Part shown: one piece after another, positions 18,927 through 28,264 of the stretch
Position numbering within the stretch: the stretch's first letter is position 1
How the letters are laid out: each line of letters begins with the position of its first letter
From: Gracilimonas sediminicola
Lineage (GTDB): Bacteria; Bacteroidota; Rhodothermia; Balneolales; Balneolaceae
DNA: 64,000 bases
Direction: 5' to 3'
Assembly: GCF_024320785.1 (NCBI RefSeq)
Contig: NZ_JANDBC010000001.1
Span: forward strand, 1,060,001-1,124,000
Notes under the pieces: generated by a model
Seen by the model: the letters and a program-made list of their open reading frames with translations, nothing else
What the model was told of the DNA's origin: nothing
Databases searched by the model: none
Program-made: the position numbers and the translations under genes

Positions 18927-20996
18927 TTGAAGCTAACCGACTTATCTAACCTGAGTACTAAAAGACTGGATGCTTTAAGCGCTGAAGGCATCCGCTCTGT
19001 AAAGGACTTACTTAACTTTTTTCCCCGCCGATACCTGGATCGAAGCAATACCCAGAAGATAAAACACCTGGCCGGTTCCGGAGAGGAAATAACCGTTGCC
19101 GGAAAGGTGACAGATATAAACATGGCCGGATACGGCAAGAAGAAACGCCTCGAAGTTACCATTAATGATGGATCGGGAGATGTAAAAGGAGTTTGGTTTC
19201 GGGGAGTCGGATACTTCCGGAAGTATTTTAAGGAAGGAGACTTCGTAGCTTTTTATGGAGCCGCCAAACGCTACGGCCGATCGATCTCCATTGCTCACCC
19301 CGAAGTTGATAAAATCTCTTCCGATGATGACCTCGATTCTTTTTCCCGCATCTTTCCCATCTATCCGGGAAGCAAAGCATTAAGCAAAGCCCGCATTACC
19401 AGTAAACTGGTTCAAAGCTGGATGGAGCAGATTTTGAACAAGGTAACTCCCGCCGAATTCTTGCCGGAATTACTTATCGCGGAAATGAAGTTCCCACAAC
19501 GACCGGAAGCCTACCGGATGATTCACTTTCCGGAAACGCATAATGAACACAAGAATGCCTTGAACAGGTTTAAGTTTGAGGAACTCTTCTTGTTCGAACT
19601 GAGCATGGAGAAGATCAACTATACCGTAAAGGAACGGGCAAACGGTCACCTTTTTAATGAAACCGGCACTTACACTTCCCGCTATTTTAATGAACTGCTT
19701 CCGTTTGAGTTAACAGACGGGCAGAAATCTTCGCTCGCTGAAATTAAGAAGGATGTCCGCTCCGGCAAGCAAATGAACCGGCTGATTCAGGGAGATGTGG
19801 GAGCCGGCAAAACCATTGTTGCCATTGGCGCCATGCTGATGGCTTTGGACAACGGCTTCCAGGCTGCCTTCCTTGCCCCAACCGAAATCCTTGCTGAACA
19901 GCATTACCGCACACTCCGCGAGCACCTTAAAGAATTAGATGTCAACGTGCGCTTGCTCATCGGTTCACAAAAAAAAGCGTTACGAACCGATATCCTCACC
20001 GACATTGAGGGCGGAAATTGCAACATCGTTGTAGGAACACATGCCATCATTCAGGAGACGGTTCGCTTTCATAACCTGGGATTGGCGGTGATTGATGAGC
20101 AGCACCGGTTTGGGGTTAAGCAAAGATCGGATCTGCTTAATAAGGGAAGTCACCCACACATGCTGGTAATGAGTGCCACCCCCATCCCCCGCTCTCTTGC
20201 CATGACGGTGTATGCGGATTTGGATGTGTCGGTCATTAAAGATTTGCCGGCCGGGCGAAAACCTATCAAAACCGCCATTCGATCTCATAAAAAAAGAGAT
20301 GATGTGTACAACTTTGTTCAACAGGAAGTAGCTGATGGCGGACAAGTGTATGTGGTATATCCTTTAGTGGAAGAATCCGAAGCCCTTGATTTGAAAGATG
20401 CTACGGCAGGGTTTGAAAAACTCAAATCCCAATTTCCAAATTCCAATGTTGGGCTTCTTCATGGCCGAATGAGCACAGAAGAAAAAGAGGCCGTAATGAA
20501 ATCGTTCATTGAGAATAAGATACAGATTCTGGTTTCCACGACCGTAATCGAAGTTGGGGTGGACGTCCCGAATGCCTCAATTATGATTATCGAACATGCC
20601 GAACGTTTTGGTCTTTCACAGCTTCATCAGCTGCGCGGACGCATTGGCCGGGGGGAACGACAAAGCTATTGCATCCTGATGCCGGACGTGAAAGTGAGCA
20701 AAGCCGGAGCCTTTCGCCTGAAAACCATGGAAGAAACCAACGATGGCTTCCGCATTGCCGAAGCCGACCTCAAACTTCGCGGCCCCGGTGATTTTCTGGG
20801 CACCAAACAAAGTGGCCTCCCCGATTTCAAGTTTGCTGATATTGTAGAAGACCAGTTTCTACTCGTGCAGGCCAAAGAAAAAGCCAAAGAGCTGCTTACC
20901 GAAGACCCTCAGCTTCAATCTCCTGAAAACCAACCACTCGAAAAAGTCTTTGCCCCTTATTTTAAAGAGAAGGTGAAGTTCTATGGGATGGGGTGA
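18927..20996 (+). CDS. recG: ATP-dependent DNA helicase RecG
   Basis: Branch-migrating helicase (689 residues) that remodels stalled forks and Holliday junctions. An N-terminal wedge/OB region is seen (residues about 1-200; EEITVAGKVTDINMAGYGKK). Helicase motif I GDVGAGKT lies near residue 290, motif II DEQHRFGV near 389, motif III VMSATPIPRSLAMT, and C-terminal motifs LLHGRMS and HQLRGRIGRGERQSYC. The start is a TTG, chosen because it gives the family N-terminus and length (E. coli RecG 693). It is divergent from rpsL. Confidence 0.97.
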   Translation: MKLTDLSNLSTKRLDALSAEGIRSVKDLLNFFPRRYLDRSNTQKIKHLAGSGEEITVAGKVTDINMAGYGKKKRLEVTINDGSGDVKGVWFRGVGYFRKYFKEGDFVAFYGAAKRYGRSISIAHPEVDKISSDDDLDSFSRIFPIYPGSKALSKARITSKLVQSWMEQILNKVTPAEFLPELLIAEMKFPQRPEAYRMIHFPETHNEHKNALNRFKFEELFLFELSMEKINYTVKERANGHLFNETGTYTSRYFNELLPFELTDGQKSSLAEIKKDVRSGKQMNRLIQGDVGAGKTIVAIGAMLMALDNGFQAAFLAPTEILAEQHYRTLREHLKELDVNVRLLIGSQKKALRTDILTDIEGGNCNIVVGTHAIIQETVRFHNLGLAVIDEQHRFGVKQRSDLLNKGSHPHMLVMSATPIPRSLAMTVYADLDVSVIKDLPAGRKPIKTAIRSHKKRDDVYNFVQQEVADGGQVYVVYPLVEESEALDLKDATAGFEKLKSQFPNSNVGLLHGRMSTEEKEAVMKSFIENKIQILVSTTVIEVGVDVPNASIMIIEHAERFGLSQLHQLRGRIGRGERQSYCILMPDVKVSKAGAFRLKTMEETNDGFRIAEADLKLRGPGDFLGTKQSGLPDFKFADIVEDQFLLVQAKEKAKELLTEDPQLQSPENQPLEKVFAPYFKEKVKFYGMG

Positions 20997-21133
20997 GCTA
21001 CCCGACTGTAATTCCCCTCTTTAACTGTGCCATTCTAAGGCTTAGATAAATCTCTTACTTAAATTGAACTCATTTTGAGCCTTATTTCTATTCTTCTCCG
21101 TATGTAAGACTGTCTATTAGTATTAACATAACT

Positions 21134-23416
21134 ATGATGGTCAACGCTATGCATTTTTCGGGATTAAAATTATCAGTTCTCATTTCATTCATTTTTTCAT
21201 TTCTAATTGTTCATATTGCCTCGGCACAGCATTGGCAGTCTGCTAACGGAAATATCACCTCGGCAGACTTAAATGAGGTACAGCTCGTAACCGATCAAAT
21301 TGCCTATGCCATTGGAAATACCGGGACTATTTTAAAGTCCACAGACGGAGGTGCCACATGGACTGACGTCTCTTACGGTGACAGCCGCAATTACCAGGGG
21401 CTTTTCTTCTTTGATGCCGAATCCGGTTTTGTAGGCGGACCATTCACCACCGCAGGCGGCGGAAGTTCTGAAATGCTTGCCAAAACAGAAGACGGTGGAC
21501 AAACATGGGATATTCGCTCCTCCTTCAACTTCAACAACTTTAACGATATTGAATTCCTGGATCCCCAAAACGGATGGGTTGCTTCTGCTGACGGAGAAAT
21601 CCTTTTTACTTCGGACGGCGGAGAAAGCTGGAGCTCGGTAACCGCCGGAACTGAAGACCTGTTAGACTTCCACATTGTTAACGACACCACGTTCTGGGTG
21701 GCCGGTGAGTCAGGTTCACTCTACAAGTCAATTGATGCCGGGTCCACTTGGGAATCTGCCATTCAGATCGATACCGTATCCTACAGTGGTTTTCAGAACC
21801 TGAGCAGCTCGGACGACCTCTACAACATTGCGTTCACTGATGACCAAACCGGCTATGTGATCGGGGAAACATATAACAGCGGATTTGTGGGCTTCATCCT
21901 GAAAACGACTGACGGAGGTACTTCCTGGTCTGTCATTGACTATGAATTTGAACACCTCTTTTACGATATCGAACTGGGCAGCAATGGTGAAATCATCCTT
22001 GCCGGGGGAGTAAATAACTTTACCGAAACAACTCAAAATGCCATCCTTCACTCGTCTGATGACGGCGCAACCTGGGAGGTATTATCAGACGGCGCCGGCC
22101 CGGTTACCTGGTATGATATTGATGAATTTGAGGGGAACTGGCTGGCTGTTGGAGCCTCCGGAGCAACTACTGCATTCACCCTCGCTGATGATACTTTGAG
22201 TTCCGGAATCATCACCGGCTTCAACATTGCAGATGTATCCTTTGTTAATGAAAGTCACGGGGCCTTTGTAACTGAAGAGAGAGTTCATGGAAAAATATTT
22301 ACAACAACTGATGGCGGTGCTACCTGGGAGAATAACCTAACCCTGGAAGGCAGAAAAGATTTCACGGCAGTGGCTTATGTGGACAATAACAACATCTGGG
22401 CCATTGGAGAGGATCACTTTACAGGAGGTTCTGTATGGTTGATTTATCATTCTTCCGATCAGGGTTCTACCTGGAATAAAGTTGAGCCCGGAGTTCCTGA
22501 AAATGAACAAAGAAGTAGCCTCGAAGACCTTCAGTTTATTGATGCACAAATCGGTTTTATCAAAGCGGAAGACAAGCTCCTTAAAACTACCGATGGTGGA
22601 AGTGCCTGGAACGCCATATCTGAACCCGATAATATTTCTTATTCCGACTTTGAAATGATTGCTTTTCAAAGTGAAGACAACGGATGGATGGCCGGACAGG
22701 AAACGATCGCTTCCACATCGGATGGAGGAGCAACCTGGAGCATACAGTATGAAGAAGATGGCTTTGCGCCGGAGATCACAGACATATATTTCTTTGACAG
22801 CTCTACCGGTTATGTAACCAAGGAGCGTGGAGACATGATGAAAACCACGGACGGCGGCGAAAACTGGACGGAGTTATCTACCCTTACCACTTTCGACCTG
22901 AATGATCTGCATTTTTTCTCGGAAGACAGTGGGCTTGTGGTTGGTGAAGGCGGTCGAATCCTTAAAACAGTAGATGGCGGAGCGAACTTTGAAACGGACT
23001 ACAGCCTCACACAAAAAGACTTCCATGCTATAGAATTTGCAGGCAATGGTTCCGGTTGGATTGTAGGTGAAAAAGGAACCATCTACTCAACATCAAACAG
23101 AGGCGGTATTGCAACTTCAAACGAAGAACCTCTGACCGGCACAATTCCTGTCGATGTTCAGCTCCATCAAAATTATCCAAATCCGTTCAACCCAAGTACC
23201 AATATCCGATATCAGGTTCCATCAAACAGTACAGTCAGCCTGAAGGTGTACGATATGCTGGGGAGAGAAGTAGCCACTTTACTGAACACAAAAGCACAGC
23301 CTGCCGGAGAGTACGAGGTTACATTTAATGCCGGGAACTTATCTTCGGGGATGTATTTATACCGGCTGCAAGTAAACCAAACCGTAGTCACCAAAAAGCT
23401 GACACTGATTAAATAG
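21134..23416 (+). CDS. Secreted Asp-box (Ycf48-like) repeat protein with T9SS sorting domain
   Basis: 760 residues. A signal peptide (hydrophobic run LSVLISFIFSFLIVHIASA, residues about 12-31) is followed by about 12 repeats of the form S/T-x-DGGxxW (for example STDGGATWTDV, TEDGGQTWDI, TTDGGENWTEL). This is the Asp-box motif of BNR/Ycf48-type beta-propellers, and the count would fit two propellers. Residues from about 676 on (HQNYPNPFNPSTNIRYQVP through SGMYLYRLQV to KKLTLIK) form a T9SS type A sorting domain, so the protein is probably exported to the cell surface or medium. Ligand and role are unknown. Confidence 0.88.
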   Translation: MMVNAMHFSGLKLSVLISFIFSFLIVHIASAQHWQSANGNITSADLNEVQLVTDQIAYAIGNTGTILKSTDGGATWTDVSYGDSRNYQGLFFFDAESGFVGGPFTTAGGGSSEMLAKTEDGGQTWDIRSSFNFNNFNDIEFLDPQNGWVASADGEILFTSDGGESWSSVTAGTEDLLDFHIVNDTTFWVAGESGSLYKSIDAGSTWESAIQIDTVSYSGFQNLSSSDDLYNIAFTDDQTGYVIGETYNSGFVGFILKTTDGGTSWSVIDYEFEHLFYDIELGSNGEIILAGGVNNFTETTQNAILHSSDDGATWEVLSDGAGPVTWYDIDEFEGNWLAVGASGATTAFTLADDTLSSGIITGFNIADVSFVNESHGAFVTEERVHGKIFTTTDGGATWENNLTLEGRKDFTAVAYVDNNNIWAIGEDHFTGGSVWLIYHSSDQGSTWNKVEPGVPENEQRSSLEDLQFIDAQIGFIKAEDKLLKTTDGGSAWNAISEPDNISYSDFEMIAFQSEDNGWMAGQETIASTSDGGATWSIQYEEDGFAPEITDIYFFDSSTGYVTKERGDMMKTTDGGENWTELSTLTTFDLNDLHFFSEDSGLVVGEGGRILKTVDGGANFETDYSLTQKDFHAIEFAGNGSGWIVGEKGTIYSTSNRGGIATSNEEPLTGTIPVDVQLHQNYPNPFNPSTNIRYQVPSNSTVSLKVYDMLGREVATLLNTKAQPAGEYEVTFNAGNLSSGMYLYRLQVNQTVVTKKLTLIK

Positions 23417-23428
23417 CGATCAATTTTA

Positions 23429-23475
23429 AATGTTGGATGTTAAATGGTATCAAGCCCCATTTAACATTCAGCATT
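23429..23475. repeat. Intergenic palindrome between convergent genes
   Basis: Arms 23429-23447 and 23457-23475 pair over about 18 bases (two G-U pairs), for example ATGTTAAATGG with CCATTTAACAT. It separates the Asp-box protein gene (plus strand) from typA (minus strand). It resembles the palindrome at 45315-45355 (shared TTGGATGTT and AACATTCA words), so it is probably a dispersed repeat that may also end transcription from both sides. Confidence 0.7.
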
Positions 23476-23493
23476 CAATATATAAAATTTTGA

Positions 23494-25320
23494 CTAAGCT
23501 TTAGCGCTTGCCTTCTGCTTTTCCGCACGCTTGCGATCGTTATGATCGAGATACGTTTTTCGGATTCGAAGGGCTTTGGGGGTTACCTCGAGTAGTTCAT
23601 CGTTGTCGATAAACTCAATGCATTGCTCCAGGCTAAGCTTTTTGGCCTGATTCAATTTCACAGAATCTGCAGTTTGAGTGGCACGGTGGTTGGTCAGGTT
23701 TTTCTTCTTGACTACATTCACCACCATATCGTCGCTGCGTTTGTTCACGCCAACAACCTGCCCCATATAAACCGGATCTCCGGGCTCTACAAAAAACTCA
23801 CCTCGATCCTGAACACCTTCCAGCGCGTAACCGGTTACATCTCCTTGTTCAAGAGCAATCAGAGCTCCGCGATTTCGTCCCGGAATTTCACCGGCGTAAG
23901 GCTCATAGCCATCAAATTGCTGGTGCATGATTCCTGTCCCACGGGTTTCGGTCAGCATCTCTCCACGGAAGCCAATCAATCCACGGGAAGGTACACGAAA
24001 TTGAATCCGGTTGTTTTCCCCTTCCTGGCTCATGGAAGTCATGATCCCTTTTCGTTTCTGCAGGTTATCAATCACACGATTGCTGTAGTCAGTCTGCACA
24101 TCTACAACCACTTCCTCAACCGGTTCGTGAGTTACCCCGTCCACCTCTTTGAAAAGCACTTCCGGTCGGGATACAGAAAATTCGAATCCTTCACGGCGCA
24201 TGGTTTCAATCAGGATGGCCATCTGTAATTCACCACGGCCGGAAACTTTATAAATATCCGGACTGTCGGTCGGCTCAACACGCATCGCCACATTTGTTCG
24301 TGTTTCACGGTACAGGCGGTCTTTCAACTGATTGGAGGTTACGTAATCGCCTTCTTTTCCGGCAAACGGAGAGTTGTTTACCCGGAAATACATGGCGATA
24401 GTGGGCTGATCCAAATCCACGTATTCGAGTGGAGTCATATCAGCGGTGTCCGTCAGCGTATCCCCGATGTTTACCTGCTCATATCCAGCCAATGCAATAA
24501 TATCTCCGGCCACCGCTTTTTCTACCGGCTCGCGTTGAAGACCATTGAAAGTAAACAGCTTGGTTGCACGAGCTTTTTCTTTCACCTCGCCTTTGCCATT
24601 CATCAGGGCAACTTCCTGGTTTATTTTAATCGTGCCCTGCTCAACACGGCCAACCGCAATTCGCCCCACATAGTCGTTCCAGTCAATGCTGCTTACCAGC
24701 ATCTTGAATTTAGAATCGGTGTCCTGCTCCGGTGCCGGTACATGCTCCACAATTTTGTTCATGAGCGGGGAAAGGTCCGTGCCTTCCTCCTCCAGCTCTT
24801 CCTTGGCAATACCGTCTTTGGCAATGGCATAAAGAACCGGGAAATCAAGCTGCTCGTTGGTGGCATCCAGCATTACAAAAAGATCAAAAATCTCATCCAG
24901 CACGGCATTGGGACGGGCATCCTTTCGGTCAATTTTATTAATAACCACAATCGGCTGATAGCCTAAACTCAGTGATTTTCTAAGAACAAATTTAGTTTGG
25001 GGAAGCGGGCCTTCGGCAGCATCCACCAGAAGAATTACACCATTTACCATTTTCAGAATTCGCTCCACTTCTCCGCCAAAGTCGGCGTGACCAGGGGTAT
25101 CAACAATGTTAATTTTGGTGCCTTTCCAGTTTACTGCGGTGTTTTTGGAGCTAATGGTAATACCGCGCTCTTTCTCCAGGTCGCCGGAGTCCATCACCCG
25201 GTCCTCTACCTGCTGGTTCTCTCTGAATGTTCCGCTCTGTTTTAAAATTTGATCTACGAGCGTGGTTTTGCCATGATCTACGTGAGCGATGATGGCGATA
25301 TTTCTTAAATCTTGTGACAT
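23494..25320 (-). CDS. typA: Ribosome-associated GTPase TypA/BipA
   Basis: Translational GTPase, 608 residues, involved in 50S assembly and stress growth in other bacteria. G motifs are [13 protein letters not shown] near residue 12, [15 protein letters not shown] near 73 and [10 protein letters not shown] near 127. EF-G-like domains III and V are present, with [20 protein letters not shown] and [19 protein letters not shown]. The C-terminal domain ends [15 protein letters not shown]. It lacks EF-G domain IV. It is a single-gene unit with an independent upstream gap of 170 bases. Confidence 0.98.
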   Translation of the reverse strand: MSQDLRNIAIIAHVDHGKTTLVDQILKQSGTFRENQQVEDRVMDSGDLEKERGITISSKNTAVNWKGTKINIVDTPGHADFGGEVERILKMVNGVILLVDAAEGPLPQTKFVLRKSLSLGYQPIVVINKIDRKDARPNAVLDEIFDLFVMLDATNEQLDFPVLYAIAKDGIAKEELEEEGTDLSPLMNKIVEHVPAPEQDTDSKFKMLVSSIDWNDYVGRIAVGRVEQGTIKINQEVALMNGKGEVKEKARATKLFTFNGLQREPVEKAVAGDIIALAGYEQVNIGDTLTDTADMTPLEYVDLDQPTIAMYFRVNNSPFAGKEGDYVTSNQLKDRLYRETRTNVAMRVEPTDSPDIYKVSGRGELQMAILIETMRREGFEFSVSRPEVLFKEVDGVTHEPVEEVVVDVQTDYSNRVIDNLQKRKGIMTSMSQEGENNRIQFRVPSRGLIGFRGEMLTETRGTGIMHQQFDGYEPYAGEIPGRNRGALIALEQGDVTGYALEGVQDRGEFFVEPGDPVYMGQVVGVNKRSDDMVVNVVKKKNLTNHRATQTADSVKLNQAKKLSLEQCIEFIDNDELLEVTPKALRIRKTYLDHNDRKRAEKQKASAKA

Positions 25321-25490
25321 TTTTGTATTTTTTTAAATGAAATTCTCTTCTTGATTAACCCTGTGTCTTCAGCAGTCTATTACCAGAAAAGTTGCAAGCC
25401 TTAAAGATACGGGTATTTTGGTCAAATCCTTATTATTAAATTAAGAATTGTTTTAGCTTTTCAGATTGATATGATAAATGTTTAGATAAG

Positions 25491-27194
25491 ATGAATAATA
25501 TTTACCAACAGTTTAAGTCAACATTTATAAAGCTTTCATTAATTGTATTGCTAAACACTCTCTCCTTCCCAAGTTTAGCCTTAGCACAATCAGTTTTTTC
25601 TTTAGATACATTAAAAGCTGGACAAGGTTTTATCCTGCATAGTGATTCTGCAAGAGGTTACGCAGGAAACAGTGTAACTGTGGGTGACATTAATGGAGAT
25701 AACATTGATGACCTCATTGTTGTTGCATACGTTTTGGAAGTCGAAAAACGCGCCACTTATGTTGTGTTTGGAAGCGAATCAGGCTTCAATCTGAATGTGC
25801 AGTATTCTGAACTAGATGGAACCAATGGGTTCAAAATAAATGCTGCAGGTAGAGGTATAACTACTGGAGATATTAATGGAGATGGTATTGATGATATAAT
25901 TGGCATATCTCCTTCATTCGTTCTATTTGGGAAAAGAGATAGCTTTGAAGCTGAGTTTAATTTGGAAGAATTAAATGGTGAAAATGGATTTACTCTAACC
26001 AATTTTTATACCAATATTTCTAGACCTACATCAGTTTCCTCAGGAGATGTAAATGGTGATGGAGTTAAAGATATTATCATTGGTTCACCTAACCCGTCAG
26101 ATGAATTCACCGGTACATATGGCCAAGTGTTTATCATTTTTGGTAAAGATTCTGCTTTTGATTCTGAATTTAGCCGAAATAGCCTGGACGGTGAAAATGG
26201 ATTCACAATAAAAGCACCTGAATATTATCTATGGGAGCATTTTGGGCAATTCGTTACCAACGGTGACATTAATGATGATCAAATTGATGATATCGTTATA
26301 GGTACAGATAAAACTTTTATACTATTTGGCCGTCAGTCAGGTTTTGAATCTGAGTTTCAGCTGCCTGCTTTAGATGGTGAAAATGGTTTTGTTTTCGGCT
26401 CTTCTAAAGCATACTCTTTATACATGGAGGATATAAACGGCGATTCCGTAGATGATTTAATTATCGGGGAACCTTGGATATCCGTAAACAATTTCTTCCT
26501 TTCAGGCAGAGTTTCCGTTATTTACGGCTCTGAAGGTGGTTTCCAAGAACTTATTACAATTGATGATATAGATGGTGAAAATGGGTTTTACATAAACGGA
26601 TCAGACAGTAATGAGTTGCTAGGTATTGTATCTGCAGGAGATATCAATGATGATGGTAAAAAAGACCTTATTGTTTCAGCCGGTAGTACTTACATACTTT
26701 TCAATAATGACAAGCCAAAAGCAGAAAATATGTTATCTGATTTTGACCAAAATGAATTATTAGAGATTGTTGGATTTAGCCCAGGCTTTTCGATTGCTAG
26801 TGGAGATATTAACAATGATGGCGCTGATGACGTTATCATCGATACATTTGAAAATAAGGGTAACACATATGTTGTTTATGGTTCAGAACAATTAATTGAT
26901 TCATCGATTAGAAATGCAAACCTACCCTCTGATTTTATTCTGAATAACAATTTTCCAAACCCTTTCAACCCTACTACAAAAATAACCTTTGAGTTACCAA
27001 GATCTGCAGAAACTCAGTTAACAGTTTATGATTCTGTTGGTAGAAAAGTCACCACCTTGGTTGATAAAAATCTCAATGCTGGAGCTCATTCTTATAACTT
27101 CAACGCTGAGTTTTTAACAAGTGGATTATATGTTTACAGTCTAAAAATCGACGGTGAAGTTGTTAGTACCAAGAAAATGACTTTGATTAAATAA
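25491..27194 (+). CDS. Secreted FG-GAP (integrin-alpha-like) repeat protein with T9SS sorting domain
   Basis: 567 residues. A signal peptide ends near residue 33 (SFPSLALAQ). Seven calcium-binding loops of the form DxNxDxxxD follow (DINGDNIDD, DINGDGIDD, DVNGDGVKD, DINDDQIDD, DINGDSVDD, DINDDGKKD, DINNDGADD), the FG-GAP blades of an integrin-type beta-propeller. Residues about 483-567 (NNNFPNPFNPTTKITFELP to KKMTLIK) form a T9SS sorting domain. The gene is clearly more AT-rich than its neighbours, which suggests recent gain or relaxed selection. The function is unknown; adhesion or polymer binding is plausible. Confidence 0.87.
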   Translation: MNNIYQQFKSTFIKLSLIVLLNTLSFPSLALAQSVFSLDTLKAGQGFILHSDSARGYAGNSVTVGDINGDNIDDLIVVAYVLEVEKRATYVVFGSESGFNLNVQYSELDGTNGFKINAAGRGITTGDINGDGIDDIIGISPSFVLFGKRDSFEAEFNLEELNGENGFTLTNFYTNISRPTSVSSGDVNGDGVKDIIIGSPNPSDEFTGTYGQVFIIFGKDSAFDSEFSRNSLDGENGFTIKAPEYYLWEHFGQFVTNGDINDDQIDDIVIGTDKTFILFGRQSGFESEFQLPALDGENGFVFGSSKAYSLYMEDINGDSVDDLIIGEPWISVNNFFLSGRVSVIYGSEGGFQELITIDDIDGENGFYINGSDSNELLGIVSAGDINDDGKKDLIVSAGSTYILFNNDKPKAENMLSDFDQNELLEIVGFSPGFSIASGDINNDGADDVIIDTFENKGNTYVVYGSEQLIDSSIRNANLPSDFILNNNFPNPFNPTTKITFELPRSAETQLTVYDSVGRKVTTLVDKNLNAGAHSYNFNAEFLTSGLYVYSLKIDGEVVSTKKMTLIK

Positions 27195-27205
27195 TAGATA
27201 GAAAC

Positions 27206-28160
27206 ATGTTTATTCCCTTTCTATGGCTCACCTTTGGTCTAATACTACTCATCAAAGGAGCCGACTGGCTTGTTGAAGGAGCCACCGTTCTGGCTAAAAA
27301 ATTCAACGTCTCTGATCTGGCGATTGGTTTAACCATTGTGGCATTTGGTACTTCCGCTCCCGAGCTGGTGGTTAATGTGATGGGCAGCATCGAGGGGCAT
27401 CACGAAATTGTATTCGCCAATGTAATCGGCAGCAACAACTTTAACCTACTGGTGATCCTGGGTATTTCCGGCCTGATCACCCCACTTGTTGTTCAATCAA
27501 GCACCGTATGGAAAGAAATACCGTTCTCCCTTTTTGCTGCGGTGTTACTGTTTTTTCTGGCAAACGACTTATGGCTTCCGGGTTCTTACACGGTATCCCG
27601 TTTTGATGGATTCATCTTCCTGGCTTTTTTTGTTGGCTTCTTGTTCTACGTGTATAAACAGCTCTCTTCTGATCCTTCTGAAATACAGACTGAAAACAAA
27701 TCATATACTCAGTTAAAAATCTGGGGATTTATTATTGTCGGGTTAGCAGGATTAGTTCTAGGCGGACGATTAGTAGTGAATAACGCCATCCAAATTGCGA
27801 CTGTTTTGGGAGTTAGCGAAAAGATTATTGGACTAACCATTATCGCCGCCGGCACCTCCCTCCCAGCTTGCCACTTCAATAGTAGCGGCTATGCGCAAGA
27901 ATGTTGACATAGCCGTAGGCAATATTATCGGCTCCAATATCTTCAACATTTTTTTAATTCTCGGAATAAGTGCTGTTGTTAAACCAATTGAATACAATCC
28001 GTCCTTTAATTCAGAACTATACCTACTTGCGGGCGGAACCTTATTCTTGTTTATCAGGATGTTTACCGGTGAGAAGAGAAAGCTGGACAGGTGGGAGGCC
28101 GGCGTATTGCTCATCCTGTTTATCGCCTACACAATGTACCTCATTACCTCTCAGCTATAG
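27206..28160 (+). pseudogene. Calcium/sodium antiporter (YrbG-like), frameshifted
   Basis: CaCA-superfamily antiporter of the inner membrane. The first part (27206 to about 27866) has the alpha-1 repeat GTSAPELVVNVMGS and several membrane helices. The alpha-2 repeat begins GTSLP at 27852 and then loses frame. The rest (LATSIVAAMRKNVDIAVGNI and on, to 28160) continues in another frame from 27867. Two bases appear to be missing from the codon for the conserved glutamate of GTSLPE. This is either a natural disruption that kills ion binding or a sequence error. The joined product would have about 318 residues. It follows the FG-GAP gene by 11 bases. Confidence 0.88.
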
Positions 28161-28264
28161 ATCACTTTAGCCCAACACCCTAATCGAATCTGGAACGGTT
28201 TTCAAAAACCGAATTGTTCTGAAGCCACAAATCAACAGTAACAATTATCCGACTATTCATCCCG

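Noticed and set aside
27891-28160. Separate 89-residue gene after the antiporter
   Set aside because: It continues the antiporter alpha-2 repeat in another frame, so it is the tail of the frameshifted gene.
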